Assembly: GCA_963995505.1 (NCBI GenBank)
Contig: OZ023199.1
Coordinates: 8,663,373-8,727,372 of the forward strand
Origin: Hypericum androsaemum
Taxonomy: Eukaryota; Streptophyta; Magnoliopsida; Malpighiales; Hypericaceae
Direction: 5' to 3'
Length of the DNA: 64,000 nucleotides
Position numbers and translations under genes: made by a program. The notes under the pieces are model-generated. The model had not been told where the DNA came from. It saw only the letters and a program-made list of their open reading frames with translations, and ran no database searches. Position 1 is the first letter of the stretch, and each line of letters begins with the position of its first letter. Below are positions 23,701-35,907 of this stretch, piece by piece.

Positions 23701-23934
23701 TTAAATCATTGAACTCAAACGATTCTTCGAAATCTTAACTTCGAATATGTATTTAGCATCTCTCGAATCTTTCATTTCAAAATTGTACTTATAAACTTTG
23801 AGCTTGATAAGATATCCCGTATCATTTTCAGCTATCCGTATGTCATCTACATACCATGCACAATGGTACACTTTTCTAGAGTATTTAATATTGAAGTTAT
23901 GGTACTTGTCATTCATTTCAAAATCATACGACAC
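23701..23934 (-). pseudogene. Copia reverse transcriptase core (relic)
   Basis: Contains YVDDIRIAENDTGYL, the reverse transcriptase active-site box, followed by FEMKDSRDAKYIFEVKISKN, which corresponds to the family's FDMKDLGEA.YILG..I. The two catalytic aspartates are kept but the frame is short and isolated. Confidence 0.75.
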
Positions 23935-25839
23935 AGTTGAATTATGATCAAAAATAAAATGACGGATATACCATTATCTTGAAGACTGCCAGATGCCATA
24001 AATTCATCTCTACAATTTTGTAAACTCTATGTTCACGGCCTATCTGGATACAACCCTCTGGTTGAACTATATATCTTCATCTAATTCTCTATTGAGAAAT
24101 ATAGTTTTCACATCCATTTGATGTTAGCTCTAAGTCCTTAACCATGGCAGCCGAAAAATCTTAATGGGCAGGAATTGAATCATGCATCATCATGTGAGAG
24201 CGACTCTACATAGTCAATTCTGTCATGTTGTGTGAATCATTTGGCAGTTAAGCAAGCTACATGTTAGCTTTATGCTTAATTGTGAGAATTCATTTATTCT
24301 CAATTGCCTTACGCCCCCTTAGGTAGGTCAACCCGTTCTCAAATATAGTTTTATTTAATGAAAGTCTATTCTTCCACCATCGCTTTCATCCATTCATTCT
24401 TGTCGGGAGGTGATAGAGCGTCAGAAATATTTCTAAGTTCATTCTCATCTTGCAGGATTGCTAAAAGAATCTCACATATAACATTAACATATAATGTTGT
24501 TAAGAGACCATTTCCTACACTTTCAATCTCAAATTATCAGTGTGGAAAAATTTTACTTTTAGCTATACGTTTATCCTAGGTCAGATAAACATCTCTTATA
24601 TTTATCATAACCGGAATCGTATTCCTGCTGAAGTTATATTCCATACTCCTGCAAAAATTTGGAACTATACTCCCATTGAGATGAAGATCAATCAGGATCA
24701 TGAACTTCCGGATCTAGAGGAGGTGGTAAACCATTATCTTCCTCCTCCATAAATTCTCCCACTCGGATGGAGTGATCCAGATGATTCTAGCTCATTAGTT
24801 TCCAAAAATATGATATTATGTGATTCAAAATTCTGACACTTTCTATTTTCATGTTCGCCCACGAACATGTGTCCCTTTGATACTTCAGAGTATCTTATGA
24901 AGACGTTAGCTTACCTCTCGGTCATTTACCATATTTACTCGAGGTAGTATTGATGTAGGATTCACACTCCCACTATCGTAGATAGCTAAGATCAGACTTT
25001 TGACCTGTCTATAGTTCATAAGGGATAGTAGTGACAGACTTGAAAGGGCACGCGGTCTAGAACATATCTATTCGTATTTAGAAGAGTACAATTTCTTCTT
25101 TTTGCTCCCCCATTCTATTGAGGTGTGCAAGGAATGGACAACTGATGTTCAATTCCTTTTTTTTATCATATGAAGCTTAATTTAGAAAGATACTCGCGAT
25201 CACGATCCATTCGTAAGGCTTATGTCTTTCGATCTAATTGATACTCTTTAAAATTTATGAATATCTTAAAGCATTCCAATGCTTCCGACGTTTGAGAAAT
25301 CAAATAGATTTGACCATTACTAATATAGTCATCTGTAAAGCTGATGAAATAATAATAAGGCCATGTGCCTTGCCCTCACATTCATTTGACCACATACGTC
25401 TGAATGGATTAAATGCCATGAACATTCACATCTACTCATTTTCATGAATGACTAGGACCAATAAAGACTTGTCCAAAAAATTAAGTAATCCTAGTTGTAC
25501 TCAAATATCAATGAAAATAAAGAGTCTTTAGAAACTTGAACAGATATTAAAATTCCAATGAATTTAAGGAGCATCCAACACGTCATGTAGAAGTAGGGTT
25601 CGTCTTTTACGAAGGCTCTATATGTAACCAATCCCTTGTACTTCTACTTGTGTGTTGGTTCCAACATAAATGGATCATGTTCCATTAATTACTTGTCAGA
25701 ATTCTATGAACGATACATAATCATTCATCTCACGGTCTGTCGTTCATGAATCCATCACTCATAATGAATTATATTCATTTAGAAGGATATAATGAGGCAC
25801 ATTTAATCCACTCATAGGTGAGTTAAATGGGCGCCTTGT

Positions 25840-25930
25840 CTTTTTCGTATTGCAATCTTTTGCAAAATTCTCCTTCTTGTGACAGTTAAAACATTTCATC
25901 TTTAGAAATGTAAACCTTTACTCTTCCGCA
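25840..25930 (-). pseudogene. Copia gag zinc-knuckle relic
   Basis: The minus strand reads KCFNCHKKENFAKDC. Spacing fits a CX2CX4HX4C knuckle, but the histidine position is Asn, so zinc binding would be lost. Confidence 0.6.
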
Positions 25931-28815
25931 TACACCTTTTCCGTCAGAACTCTTCTTTTGGGTTAAGTCTGTTCAGTTTTACATCTCTTTGTTTCCAAGA
26001 TGTTCCATCTGCCTATAAATTTGTGGCATATCTTTCTTAGCTCCAATTGAGCTTGATTTAGTCACATATACCTTAGGATGGACTAAGATTGCTAAGAGTC
26101 AATTCTCTTTAAGCTTAAGGTGGAAAGCCGACATTCATCAAATGTCATAACATTATCATCATGTGGATTAGGTTCATCTTTATATGATCCCAATTTATAG
26201 GCATGGAACAATTTGGATACTGAGCTCAACTCTGAGCTCATGGCTAGCGTTAGTTAGCCCACTAATCACATAGAAAATATCACGTAGATACTTTTCTGTT
26301 TAGTGATCAGCTTATAGTGAGTACATCATTAGACTGGACCATAATCGCATATATGGTCTCTTGAACCTTTTGTTCGTTTAGCACATAGGAATTAGAAGCA
26401 ATCAAATTGCTTTAGGAAATTATGAATGTTGCGTGTATTTATTTTAGTGATACGATATAATTTACTACACATTCATAACTCTAAATAATATAAAGTTTTT
26501 AATTAATCTCGAATGGAAGTAGGTCACGGGCATGTTTCCCCTCACCTTTCGAGAATTAATTTCAAAACTTTAAAACTCAAAGTTCATTGCATAGTAAATT
26601 CAAGTAGAAATTTCACATGGTAACAATGAACAATTAAATAAACAAGATTATTTAATTGCAAACATAAAACGTCTTCAATAAAATGAAATAACCATGGAAA
26701 TCATTAAGTTTAGAATACAAATGTTCAATAAATAGAAAAATTCTAACATGACTTTAACAAAAAAATTACGAGATTACGTGTAATCTAGGAGGATCTAAAC
26801 ATACACAACTCTGATAGAATATATGTGCACTCCTGCATCTCTTGGTGAACAGAATATATGTGCTCCGTAAGTACTTTGCTGCTATCCTTATGCTCCCACC
26901 AGGAGATCCGACGCTTCAGTATCTTTTGTTGCAGCGTGTGTGAATAAGGATCCCAACGCATAGTCGTCTTGGACTTCACCATCGTTGGTCTGCAACAAAA
27001 TGCAGACCGAAAAAATTGGGTCAATCTCATATTTTCCCAAAGATTAAAAATCATAATTTTCAATCAAACGATGATTCACACATCAAAGATATGTTCACAA
27101 TTGAGCTTTATATGTGATTAATAGGTCATATTATTTTCCATATTTTCTAGTGTCCAAACTTTAAAAATATGAAAAAAATATTTTAAGAACTCGTTCTAGA
27201 AATATTATGGTTTATTAAATTATTACATTGATTTTCTAAACCAGCTTATTAAAAATAAGTTTCTATTAAAACCCCTTTTGAAATAAAAACTTATTTAGCT
27301 TGAATAGACCACAAGTTTATACAATTAGACCCAAAATAATAAAAAAAGCCCATGTTGACTTTGCCATTTTGGTTAACTTGGGCCAGATAATTGGGGGCCC
27401 AGAATGTGAACTAGGTCCACATGGACTACTTAGTCAACGCAAGATGGGCCACGTCCCACCTCTGATTTGGAAGCCCGCGTTGACTGGTCAACACGAATCG
27501 TGGGCTTGGTCAAGACGGAGGCCCGCGAGCCTTGGTCTTTCTCCTTCTTTTATTTCGGGCTTGGCACGAGTTTACTTAAAAACTCTAAGGCCCATTTGGA
27601 TTCTATTTTCTCAAAAACAGAATTTAAAACCCCTAGGCTCAAGTTTTAGAAATAGTTTGGGTCCACCAAAAATTATTTCTCGGCCCTATGACGAAAAATT
27701 GCAGCAGCCTCGTTTTGGATTTATAATTAGACACTTTCATATTATTTAAATCCAGAAATTTGGCCCATCAATTATTTTACCCACCCAAAAATCAACCCAG
27801 TCTCAAAACTAGGCCCAATTTAAATATATTTCACTCGGCCCAATTACGAATTAGGCCCAAAGTGAGAATAGGGTTTTTGCCAAGAAAAAAAAATCCATCT
27901 TCTTCTCCAAGAAAACGGCGCTGCCGACGAGCATCCGGGAATTTCTACGGCGTGACCATCGCCAGAATGGCTATCTATCGCCGAGACCATCTCTATCCGC
28001 GACATGCCGCAACCTCCTGTCGTTCGTGGTCTTTCCTCGGGATCGTGGTGGCTACCGCGGTCTCCTCGTCGATCGGTCGTCGTCAACAACAGAATTTAGT
28101 CCGTCCTTCTGGGACTCGCTAGTGGTCTTGGAGCTTCGCCATAGTCGATCGTCGGTACGAGCTTCTTGTTCCTCGTGAAGCACTCGTTCGCTCGGGGAAA
28201 AACTCGTCGTGGACATGTGCGGCCTGCGTCAATCTTCCAGAGTCGCGGATCGAAGAATAGGTAAATTAAACAGAGTCGAAATGACTCTTTTTCCCGTCGT
28301 CGACTCGGCGAACGACTTCTTCTTTGATCTCCCTTGGGAGTAAGTCGAGAAGAATAGACCATGGGTTCGTCCTTTTGACACCCAGAACGTCCTTCACGAA
28401 GTCGCCGGCGTCGTGATTGACAGACTGGGGTCGCCGATTGAATTAAGATTTGGTAAGGAAGCCCGATCTTTGAACTTAGGGTTCATCGCCCAATTTTGGG
28501 GATTTTAGAGGACAAAGATCAATTCAGTCCCTTAGTGTTTCACGCGTTTGCACATAAGGACGTGGTCCTTTTGTTCGCGTTTCACGCAACAATTTCAGTT
28601 TAATACTGCATGTCTTGCGTGTATGCAAAAAAAGTACAAAAACGTGTGAACGTTGGTTCAACAAATTCAGTTCGGTCCCTAGAACTCTCTCTTTTATGCA
28701 CGGAAGGACGACAGTAGGGTTTTCTTAAGAACAGTTTCTTAAAAATCCGATTTTTGATCAAAAAACACAGAAAACATTTTTTATAGCAAAAATCGATTAT
28801 AGACCAGAACAAACC

Positions 28816-28827
28816 TCACTGATACCA
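28816..28827 (-). other. Primer-binding site (initiator tRNA-Met type)
   Basis: Minus-strand TGGTATCAGTGA, one base after the end of the 5' LTR. The first nine bases match the usual plant TGGTATCAGAGC. Confidence 0.85.
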
Positions 28828-28828
28828 A

Positions 28829-29295
28829 TGATGGTTTATTATTCGAATATATAATCTTAATTATATAATTAAATCATAAATAAAAGGATTACCTCTTGTA
28901 GAGCAGAATCCACTTAATGCGTTCTTCAGAAGTTCTTCACAGGATCTTAATGATGGAGGCTCGTCACTGGTCGATCCCTACTCACGTATGAACGAAGCAG
29001 GGATTGAATTTCACCGCCTAAAAGCCTGGTGCTTTCTCAGAGAAAACCTGGAGAGAAAAAGAAGCGTTTCTTTTTCTCCTCGTGTGTTTGATTATCCGTA
29101 GGATTTTCTTCCCCTTCTTTTCCTTCCCTTTTTACGTATATAAAAGGAATATTAGAGGATAGAGATAAGGGTTTGAGTTGTTATCTGTATAACCAACTCT
29201 ACCATGTAAAATCTCTTTTCAAATTAAATAAAAGATACACAAATCTTTTTATTTATTTGATTTCTTTTGGATAATCATGGGTGGAAAAACCAACA
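28829..29295 (-). repeat. 5' LTR of the copia element (467 bp)
   Basis: Near-identical partner of 21513-21991, same TG and CA ends. Directly followed by TTATT and then the resumed hAT 3' end. Confidence 0.92.
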
Positions 29296-29300
29296 TTATT

Positions 29301-29384
29301 CAAAATTGTCCTTAGACGAATTGAATACGATTCAAGCTTTGGATGATTTCAAATTTGTTCGAATTCGAACCGTGGTCGGGCCTA
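29301..29384 (+). mobile_element. 3' terminus of the interrupted hAT relic
   Basis: Ends with TTCGAATTCGAACCGTGGTC followed by GGGCCTA. The nearly intact hAT ends in the same way (CGAACCGTGGTCAGGTCTA at 39124-39142), so this is the right end of a second family member whose body was split by the copia element. Confidence 0.8.
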
Positions 29385-30553
29385 TGCAAGACCAAAAAAT
29401 TAGATTTTTTTCTATCTAAACTAGAACTTTTGAATTTTAGCAATGGAAAAACATTAACATCAAATATAGTAGGGAGACTTTTGCAAAATTTCTGAAATTC
29501 GATAAATTTATTTTATAGATTTTTTGGTACCAAATAGTTTCGGAAAAAGAAAAACCGAAGATGGTAATATCTTATTATTTTATTTTTTATGGCTGGCGCG
29601 AGTTGAATATATTAGCCAAGCACGAATTATAGGCCTTTAAAAAATATATATCCATGATGTTAATAAACAAATAGGTAGGTTTATATCAAAAAAAATTAAC
29701 AACTCGGTAGGTGGAAAACGGAAAAGATGGGGCGAACTTGCGAAGACCTCATCATCATTAACCAAAAGGGAGAAAAAAGAATTAAAAAACCTTAATGAAA
29801 GGAAAAGTAGGTTGACCATTTCGTTTTTTTTTAATTTCTATATCACTGCTCGATCCTCAAAATAAAAATAACTGAAAAAAGTTTGACTCATTTTTTTAAC
29901 CACATGACACTAAAGTAAAAATTGACTTTACCACAAAGTATTAAAGTAAAAATTTGTTGTATCACAAGACCCTAAATGGGCTAAACTAGCTATTGGACCA
30001 ATATTTGCACATGTAACAAATATTGTACTATAATAACCGAGTGCAAGATTAATCTTCATAAAAAAATTATAGAATTTTTGCGTACAACCTAAAATAATAA
30101 ATTAATGAGTTAACGGGTTTTTACGCTTATATGTTAAATTATAAAATATTGAGGACTATTTCAACATTTTAAAAGGTAGGAAACTAATTTTGGAATTTGC
30201 TTCTTTAATCAGTCACAGGAAAATGATCACAAACTTCTCCCATTGGACGCATAACCTATATCCTTATCTTCATCATTGCTAAGCTTATTTGCTATAAGAA
30301 AGAAAAGGTAAAAGGTAGAATGACATCATAGGATTGGCAAGAAATGAGGACAATAAACTATATATTATGATAACCAAAGATCACGATGATCACTATAGGT
30401 GTGTTCGAGTAGGATTCCATAAGGTTTTTAAAATTCAAAACACTTTTGATTCTCAAGATACTGAATCGAGTAATTCCAATTCGAGTCTAACCTAAACATG
30501 ATTGTTTTCCTACCAAATTTGAACGCCTGTCTTATTTGAAGTACTACTAAACC
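29385..30553. other. AT-rich intergenic stretch, no feature seen
   Basis: No gene or bounded repeat recognised. Around 29880-29980 there are TTTAACCACATGACACTAAA-like words reminiscent of the inverted ends of the Mutator-like elements, but no partner was found. Confidence 0.4.
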
Positions 30554-30570
30554 TTGAAATCTCTTAAAGT

Positions 30571-30893
30571 TTTTTTTAAGAAATAAAATTATATTAATTT
30601 TGGTGTTATGTACAATTATACAAAGGGTGCGAAGCCCTCACACAAAAAACGGAGAGCACTCCACAAATTTCTATACAAATCGTCACAGAAGATAACAGAA
30701 GAGATAATAACCAAAACTAAGCTAAGACTAGATAAGAAGATTTCTCCAGCAATTGACCAAGCAGAAATTGCCGAACAAAACTTCCCATTGCCATCCAAAA
30801 AAGGGCCGAAGCCCACTTGGACAACTTAGTCCACCGAGCATCCAAAGTTGTGAATGCCAACGAAAGACTCCAAAAAGTCTACGCCGTAATATT
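30571..30893 (-). mobile_element. Short 5'-truncated retroposon with poly(A) and target duplication
   Basis: The direct repeat TTGAAATCTCTTAA occurs at 30554-30567 and 30894-30907. It extends to 17 bp with one mismatch. The insert starts with poly(T) on the plus strand, so it sits in minus orientation ending in poly(A). Its sequence (GGATGGCAATGGGAAG and similar) resembles the 3' tail of a plant LINE, without a recognisable reverse transcriptase. A SINE cannot be excluded. Confidence 0.7.
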
Positions 30894-30907
30894 TTGAAAT
30901 CTCTTAA

Positions 30908-31354
30908 GGTGGATTAACTTCATGCCTGTTCTTCATAAGTTGGTAATTAAAAATTGTTGCAAATGGTCTTTGACATGCATGTGAACTCCATTATTTCGTG
31001 TGACAGGCTAATTAGCAAGATAAAAATTGCAGGTAATCATCAGTTTTGTTTGTGGTGGATCAGTGTCTTGTTACTTTCGGAATTAACGTGGGTTTTCGGA
31101 TAGGAAAATATTAGTCAAATTATTAGTAAAGGACCATAGTCACATTTTCTATACAACTCATCTTCACTGCTTTCACAAGTGACCATACAATTGGCAGTTT
31201 TTATCTAATCCTACGTTTATGATAAATTCTCGGAACCGTTGTTTAATGTTGCCAATTTGCAGCCAACTTCTCGTTTTGTGCTGGTTTAATTGAGTCGTTT
31301 GACTATTGAATGTTTTTTGTTCGAAGATTTTTCCTCTTTCTTGGGTGGAAAGAT
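30908..31354. other. Intergenic, no feature seen
   Basis: AT-rich unique-looking sequence without coding signal. Confidence 0.4.
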
Positions 31355-31362
31355 ATATTGTG

Positions 31363-32087
31363 TAGGGATGGCAGAAATACCCATATCTTGAGGGTCGGAC
31401 CCTACTCTTATCCTACGAGTCTAGGGTATGTTGACTTTGATTGGGTCTAGGGTAGGGTATGGGTATGGGTCCATGGTTAGAGGTAGGGTCTATGGTAGGG
31501 TATGAATCCATAGCTAGACCTTGTGGGTCGGACTCTACCCTTACATTTTTACCATATTTTAGACTCTACTCTAATTAGACTCTAGTTAGACCCTTGTTAG
31601 ACCGTATTGATAATATATATAATATACTTTACGGTTAACTTTAACATATTTATTATGTTATTCTGCAACTAGCTTAGAAGATGTCGTGAATGATGGATCA
31701 CTAGAAGCTGACATGCTATATTTTTCTTTTGTTCAATTGTTTATGTACTGCAAATTCTATAAAAAAAACTTTGGACTATTGAAATTAAATTGCAAAATTT
31801 GATGTTTCATCAATTTTTTATTGAATGTTGATGTGTAACAGTAGATGTCTTGAATTTATTTAAATTTTATATAAAAATTAAGTTTTGATTAAAAATAATC
31901 AAAATGCAGAACGTTAAAGGGTCAGACCTTGCAGACCCTGTAGATCTTGGGTCTCAGGAGGGTAGGGTATGAATCTAACAATAAAAAATTTGTAGGGTCG
32001 AGGGTAGGGTATGGGTCCATAAAAAAAATTAGGGTATGAGTAGGGTCCTATCAATACCATACCATACCCTACCCATTGTCATCCCTA
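31363..32087. mobile_element. Non-autonomous hAT-type MITE (725 bp)
   Basis: Ends are TAGGGATGGCA at the left and TGTCATCCCTA at the right, inverted repeats with one mismatch in 11. A perfect 8-bp target duplication ATATTGTG lies at 31355-31362 and 32088-32095. Subterminal regions hold many copies of GGGTAGGGTATGG in both orientations, a typical transposase-binding layout. No coding capacity. Confidence 0.9.
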
Positions 32088-32428
32088 ATATTGTGAGACA
32101 ATATATTGTGATTTCTTTTGAGAAAAAAATTTGTGAAAAGATATGCTCCAAGTTTTTCTGAACATCTTTGAGACTTTATGTTAAGTGGAAGCAAAATATA
32201 ATGTTTAGAAATATGGGAATAGAGACTAGATGATATACAATCCGAGACGATTATTATTATAATATCGTTATTGAGTACAATGATACATAAATTACATGCG
32301 AGATTTCATTGAGAGCCTAAATCTCATGTCTACAATATTTTGCCAATTGCCAAAACTAAGTTAAGATTTGGATTTACTTAAGGAAGTTTTGAGTTCAAGC
32401 CTCAAAATAAAAAATATCATTGAGAGAG

Positions 32429-32663
32429 TGTAACATCCCGTGATCTAACCGACTGTCTCCACAGATCAATACGAGTCTTTTCGAGCATGTTTTGTCCTCA
32501 CTCGCATGCATCCCGGAAAATATTCCGGGAGGTCACCCATCCAGAGTCTACTATAGGTCAAGCACGTTTAACCTTGAAATTTTTTCAAGATGTGTGCTAA
32601 AAAAGCAAGTGCACCTTGTTAGTATGGATAGAACCAATCAAATTACTTAAAGCATTTTGAACA
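32429..32663 (+). repeat. Cassandra-like LTR carrying a 5S rRNA-derived segment
   Basis: The block begins TGTAACATCCCG after a purine tract (TTGAGAGAG). At 32528-32640 it carries a degenerate reverse complement of 5S rRNA: GGGAGGTCACCCATCC, then AAGCACGTTTAAC, then GTGCACCTTGTTAGTATGG. TRIM retrotransposons of the Cassandra family carry 5S sequence in their LTRs. A tRNA-Met-like primer site (GGGTATCATAGAG) lies at about 32668-32680. No second LTR was found. It is not a functional 5S gene. Confidence 0.6.
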
Positions 32664-32680
32664 GACGGGGTATCATAGAG

Positions 32681-34155
32681 AGTCACCCAAAAAAATAGTA
32701 TCCCACGATACTTGACTCTTAATATTACAGCTAAAAAAAACTAATTCAAACTTAATATACCATACAATAGGAAATATATTGTATCTTCATATTCATACCA
32801 TATTCTCTTATTTATAAGAGACAAGTTCAATATAGGAGTCATCCTCAACATACTACACTACTAGAAAATCAACCTACTCTATGTATAGATGCGCAGTGAA
32901 ATTATCTCTATTCTAACGCAAGAAAACAAGAAAATAAAACAAGCACAAGCAAATTTAAGTGGTTCGACAAATTGCCTACGTCCATGGAAGAGATGGAGGA
33001 ATCATATTGATGAGAGGATATGATTGCCTACACCAAAGCTCCTCTCAATTCAATTAGGATTAGAGCCACCTATCTATTTATAGGCTAATTCTAATACAAT
33101 CATGAAATACATCTAAGTGAAATATGAATCTAAAATAGAATCTTTGTTAAACAAGAAAACCAAAATTTTGAGTCATTCTTCAATATATTCAATAGAAAAT
33201 ATATAGTTATAACACAATTAAAAAATTGGAACAAATCCTTAAAATTTATGAGCAATCATTTGATCTAAATTAGCTATCATTTCATAAATCGTTGAAATGA
33301 TATCTCTCTTTTTATAGAAAGGAAATCATAAGTTGTGCTATTTAGTTAGTTGTGTGAGTTTGTTAGTTGCGTTATATGGTTAGTTATGGAAGTTCGTTAG
33401 TCACGAATTTGATCTATCAGCTTACCACATAATGCCGGTGAGAAGTAGTGCGGTTGGAACCTCCAACCTTCGAACGAGTTACCATTACGAGTTGGATAGT
33501 TACTTTTAATAATAGTGAGTGCTAAGCAATTTTTCATTCTAAGTAAATAGAGGGTTACACTGGGATCCTTCGAAGTGTTCCTACCCTAAGTCTATGCTTT
33601 ACAAGCAGTGGAATACAATCAGTAGGCGAGAGTGGGAGACAGTGCTAACACATGAAAACCCAACCGAAAACAGAAGGCATTCATAGTTAATCGGCTACCT
33701 TATTACTATCTCGACAGTAAAATAGGACTTCTACTCTCCACCGATGACGAATGAAGTTACGGTAATTAGTCACGAGAGATGATAAAAAAATATATATTCT
33801 CTCTATACCCTCGATAACTATTACACCAAGATCTCCTTGGCGATATAAATAAATACTCTTATATCCGCCAGCCATAACTTACCCTGAAATAATTTACTGT
33901 TCGCCTAATCCACTAGCTGTATGAAGAGTTCAAACATGACATCAATTAATCCTAAAATTAATTTACCATGATAAATTTATTATTATCTTGCAAATATTAC
34001 ACTCTAGGCAATCCATCCACTAGTTATACTCTCTATCATTAACTCAATTCAAACATACCCATATTTCTGTACCATTTGTTATTAAATTAGACTTCAAGTT
34101 TCAAATTATATATTAAAAAATTATTTTAGTACCGTGCTATTTGACACATTTTTTA
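32681..34155. other. Intergenic, LTR-like remnants
   Basis: AT-rich. The words AAGTGGTTCGACAAATTGCC followed by TACGTCCATGG near 32960-32990 recur in many plant copia LTRs from general knowledge. No ends could be set. Nothing coding was seen. Confidence 0.35.
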
Positions 34156-34159
34156 CACA

Positions 34160-34577
34160 GAACCATGCATGGTTCTCAAAAATGACCAGGAGGTCGACCT
34201 GAGATTTCTCCCGTCTTTCGGGTCAATCGGTCAGACCAGTTAGACAATTGCTCAGACCAATATTTTTTTAAATTAAATATATATTTAGCAATAAAAATAG
34301 TAAATAGTTATCACTATTATTTAATTTTATTGCAAAATATAATATATAAGCACCAAAATCATAATTTAGACATTTTTAAAGTTTAAAATATATGTTTTCC
34401 AAACAAAGTATGCATTTTTTGCTGGCCTACTCAGAAAATAAACCGGGCCGATCAGAAAATTTGGTGTTGACCACTGATTGAACCAGAGGTCACTTTACGG
34501 TCAAACACAGCTCAAATTTGGTTTTGATTCACGATCAGACCAATTCAACTGCAATCAGACCATACTTTTAAAACTAT
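34160..34577. mobile_element. Short inverted-end element of the GGTCAGACC family (probable)
   Basis: Both ends carry versions of ATGGTTYTCAAAA / TTTTAAAACTAT plus repeated GGTCAGACC and CCGGGCCGATCAG words, separated by A/T-rich sequence. This is the same layout as the better-defined element at 61154-61595. No clean target duplication could be read here. Confidence 0.4.
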
Positions 34578-34887
34578 GGTGCCTTGCATTTTATTTTGTC
34601 AATTTTTGATGATAGAAGTTCCTCAAATTTACACATTTGAATTGCCTGTGATTATTACCACGTAATCGCCAACATGAAAGAAAAATGTGACGTAATAGTG
34701 ACGTGACAATCTATGCATACATAAACTTGAAAAAACCTTCTAAAAAAACTTTAAAAAACTAACATTCGTCAAAAAAATTTGAATTTGGGAGACATTTTGC
34801 ACCAAAATTAGATAAAATAAATCTTGTGATACTTGGTAAAAAATGTTTCAAACCACAATTAATAGAGTAAACTTTTTCAATTATAAA

Positions 34888-35907
34888 AAAATAATATGTT
34901 GGCTCTAATTAAGAAATTATCGCGGTTTTCAAATTCTTAATGGCGGCTTACAAAACGTCGGTTTGGGCTACCTTAAAAGCCCACTCGGCTCATTCTGGAA
35001 TTGGGCCAATAACTGGGATTTGTGTCATTCGGTTCAAGACTTTCTTTTCTTTGGCAGAGTCCATATCCCCACTAATCATATGAATATCACAGGATTAATT
35101 AAATTCACGTGTAATAACATATCACTAATTTTATCAGTGTAGAACATCACTTGAGAAAAATAAGACAAATTACACAGTAGTTAGATTTAAATTTAGATCG
35201 GGAAGAGATCGATGGTGTTCACAATAAAAATATACCATACAGATAAAATTAGTGATATAATATAAGCGGATTTATTATCATGTAACAAGGTTAGCAGATT
35301 CGATAGAAAAAATCCCAGTTGGGACTGAATGACACAAAATTAGTCCACATGACTAAGTTTGCATCATTGGCGGGCCAACCATGGTACATTAATATTTTTT
35401 TTGCTTCAAAATTACATAGGTACGTGTAAGAGTTCGTGTATTATACACATATTAACTAAGTTTGTATCAACTGCAACTCTAAAATAATTTTATTTAATCA
35501 AATAATATTTTTTGTGTAAAACCAGCTTTTTTAGGAAAACAATACATTGGGCCGATGTTCACCCTGATTCTGTCGAGACGATTCGAGCCTTCTTGCCGAT
35601 GAATCATCCACTTTCTTCCCACCTTTGGTGCAGCAAAAATATAGAATCCAACTTCCAGTTGTTGGGTTTGGTTCGTGTCTTGTAAATGATTTTTTAATAT
35701 TACGTGATATTCGAACATCTAATAGATCGACTAATTCTGTTTCGAGCAGACAATTTCGTGTGTTCGTACATTGCTAGTGCATGTACTGAGTTCTCAAACT
35801 GTTTCTTGCGCTTTACTCATCTTAAGTTCGTGTGCAATTTTAATCTGTCACTCACCAACTTCATAGCTTCACTTGGAATTCAATTATTCTTCCAATGAGG
35901 TTGGAGG
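34888..35907. repeat. Tandem-duplicated flank, copy A
   Basis: This 1.0-kb block matches 39896-40918 base for base over most of its length. Both start AATAATATGTTGGCTCTAAT and end CTTCCAATGAGGTTG. It is the 5' flank of the duplicated fucosyltransferase locus. Copy A ends exactly at the target duplication of the hAT element. Confidence 0.85.

Larger units (their letters stand above)
21513..29295 (-). mobile_element. Copia-type LTR retrotransposon, decayed interior, nested in a hAT relic
   Basis: The element runs on the minus strand between two LTRs (28829-29295 and 21513-21991). A primer-binding site TGGTATCAGTGAGG, complementary to initiator tRNA-Met, lies one base inside the 5' LTR at 28816-28827. 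A purine-rich tract (GTGAGTGAGAGA) precedes the 3' LTR. Flanking pentamers GTATT (21508-21512) and TTATT (29296-29300) form a target duplication with one mismatch. Copia order is kept: gag zinc knuckle near 25890, reverse transcriptase near 23870, RNase H near 23350. All are riddled with stops. An untranslated leader of about 1.7 kb, GC-rich at 27840-28380, lies between the first gag-like codons and the primer site. The plus-strand open frames there are chance. Confidence 0.9.

Noticed and set aside
27300..28122. Plus-strand open frames of 149 and 120 codons
   Set aside because: They lie antisense within the untranslated leader of the copia element, have no recognisable domain, and are explained by the GC-rich leader.
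32520..32640. A functional 5S rRNA gene
   Set aside because: The match is degenerate, with the internal promoter region altered, and it is embedded in an LTR-like block.
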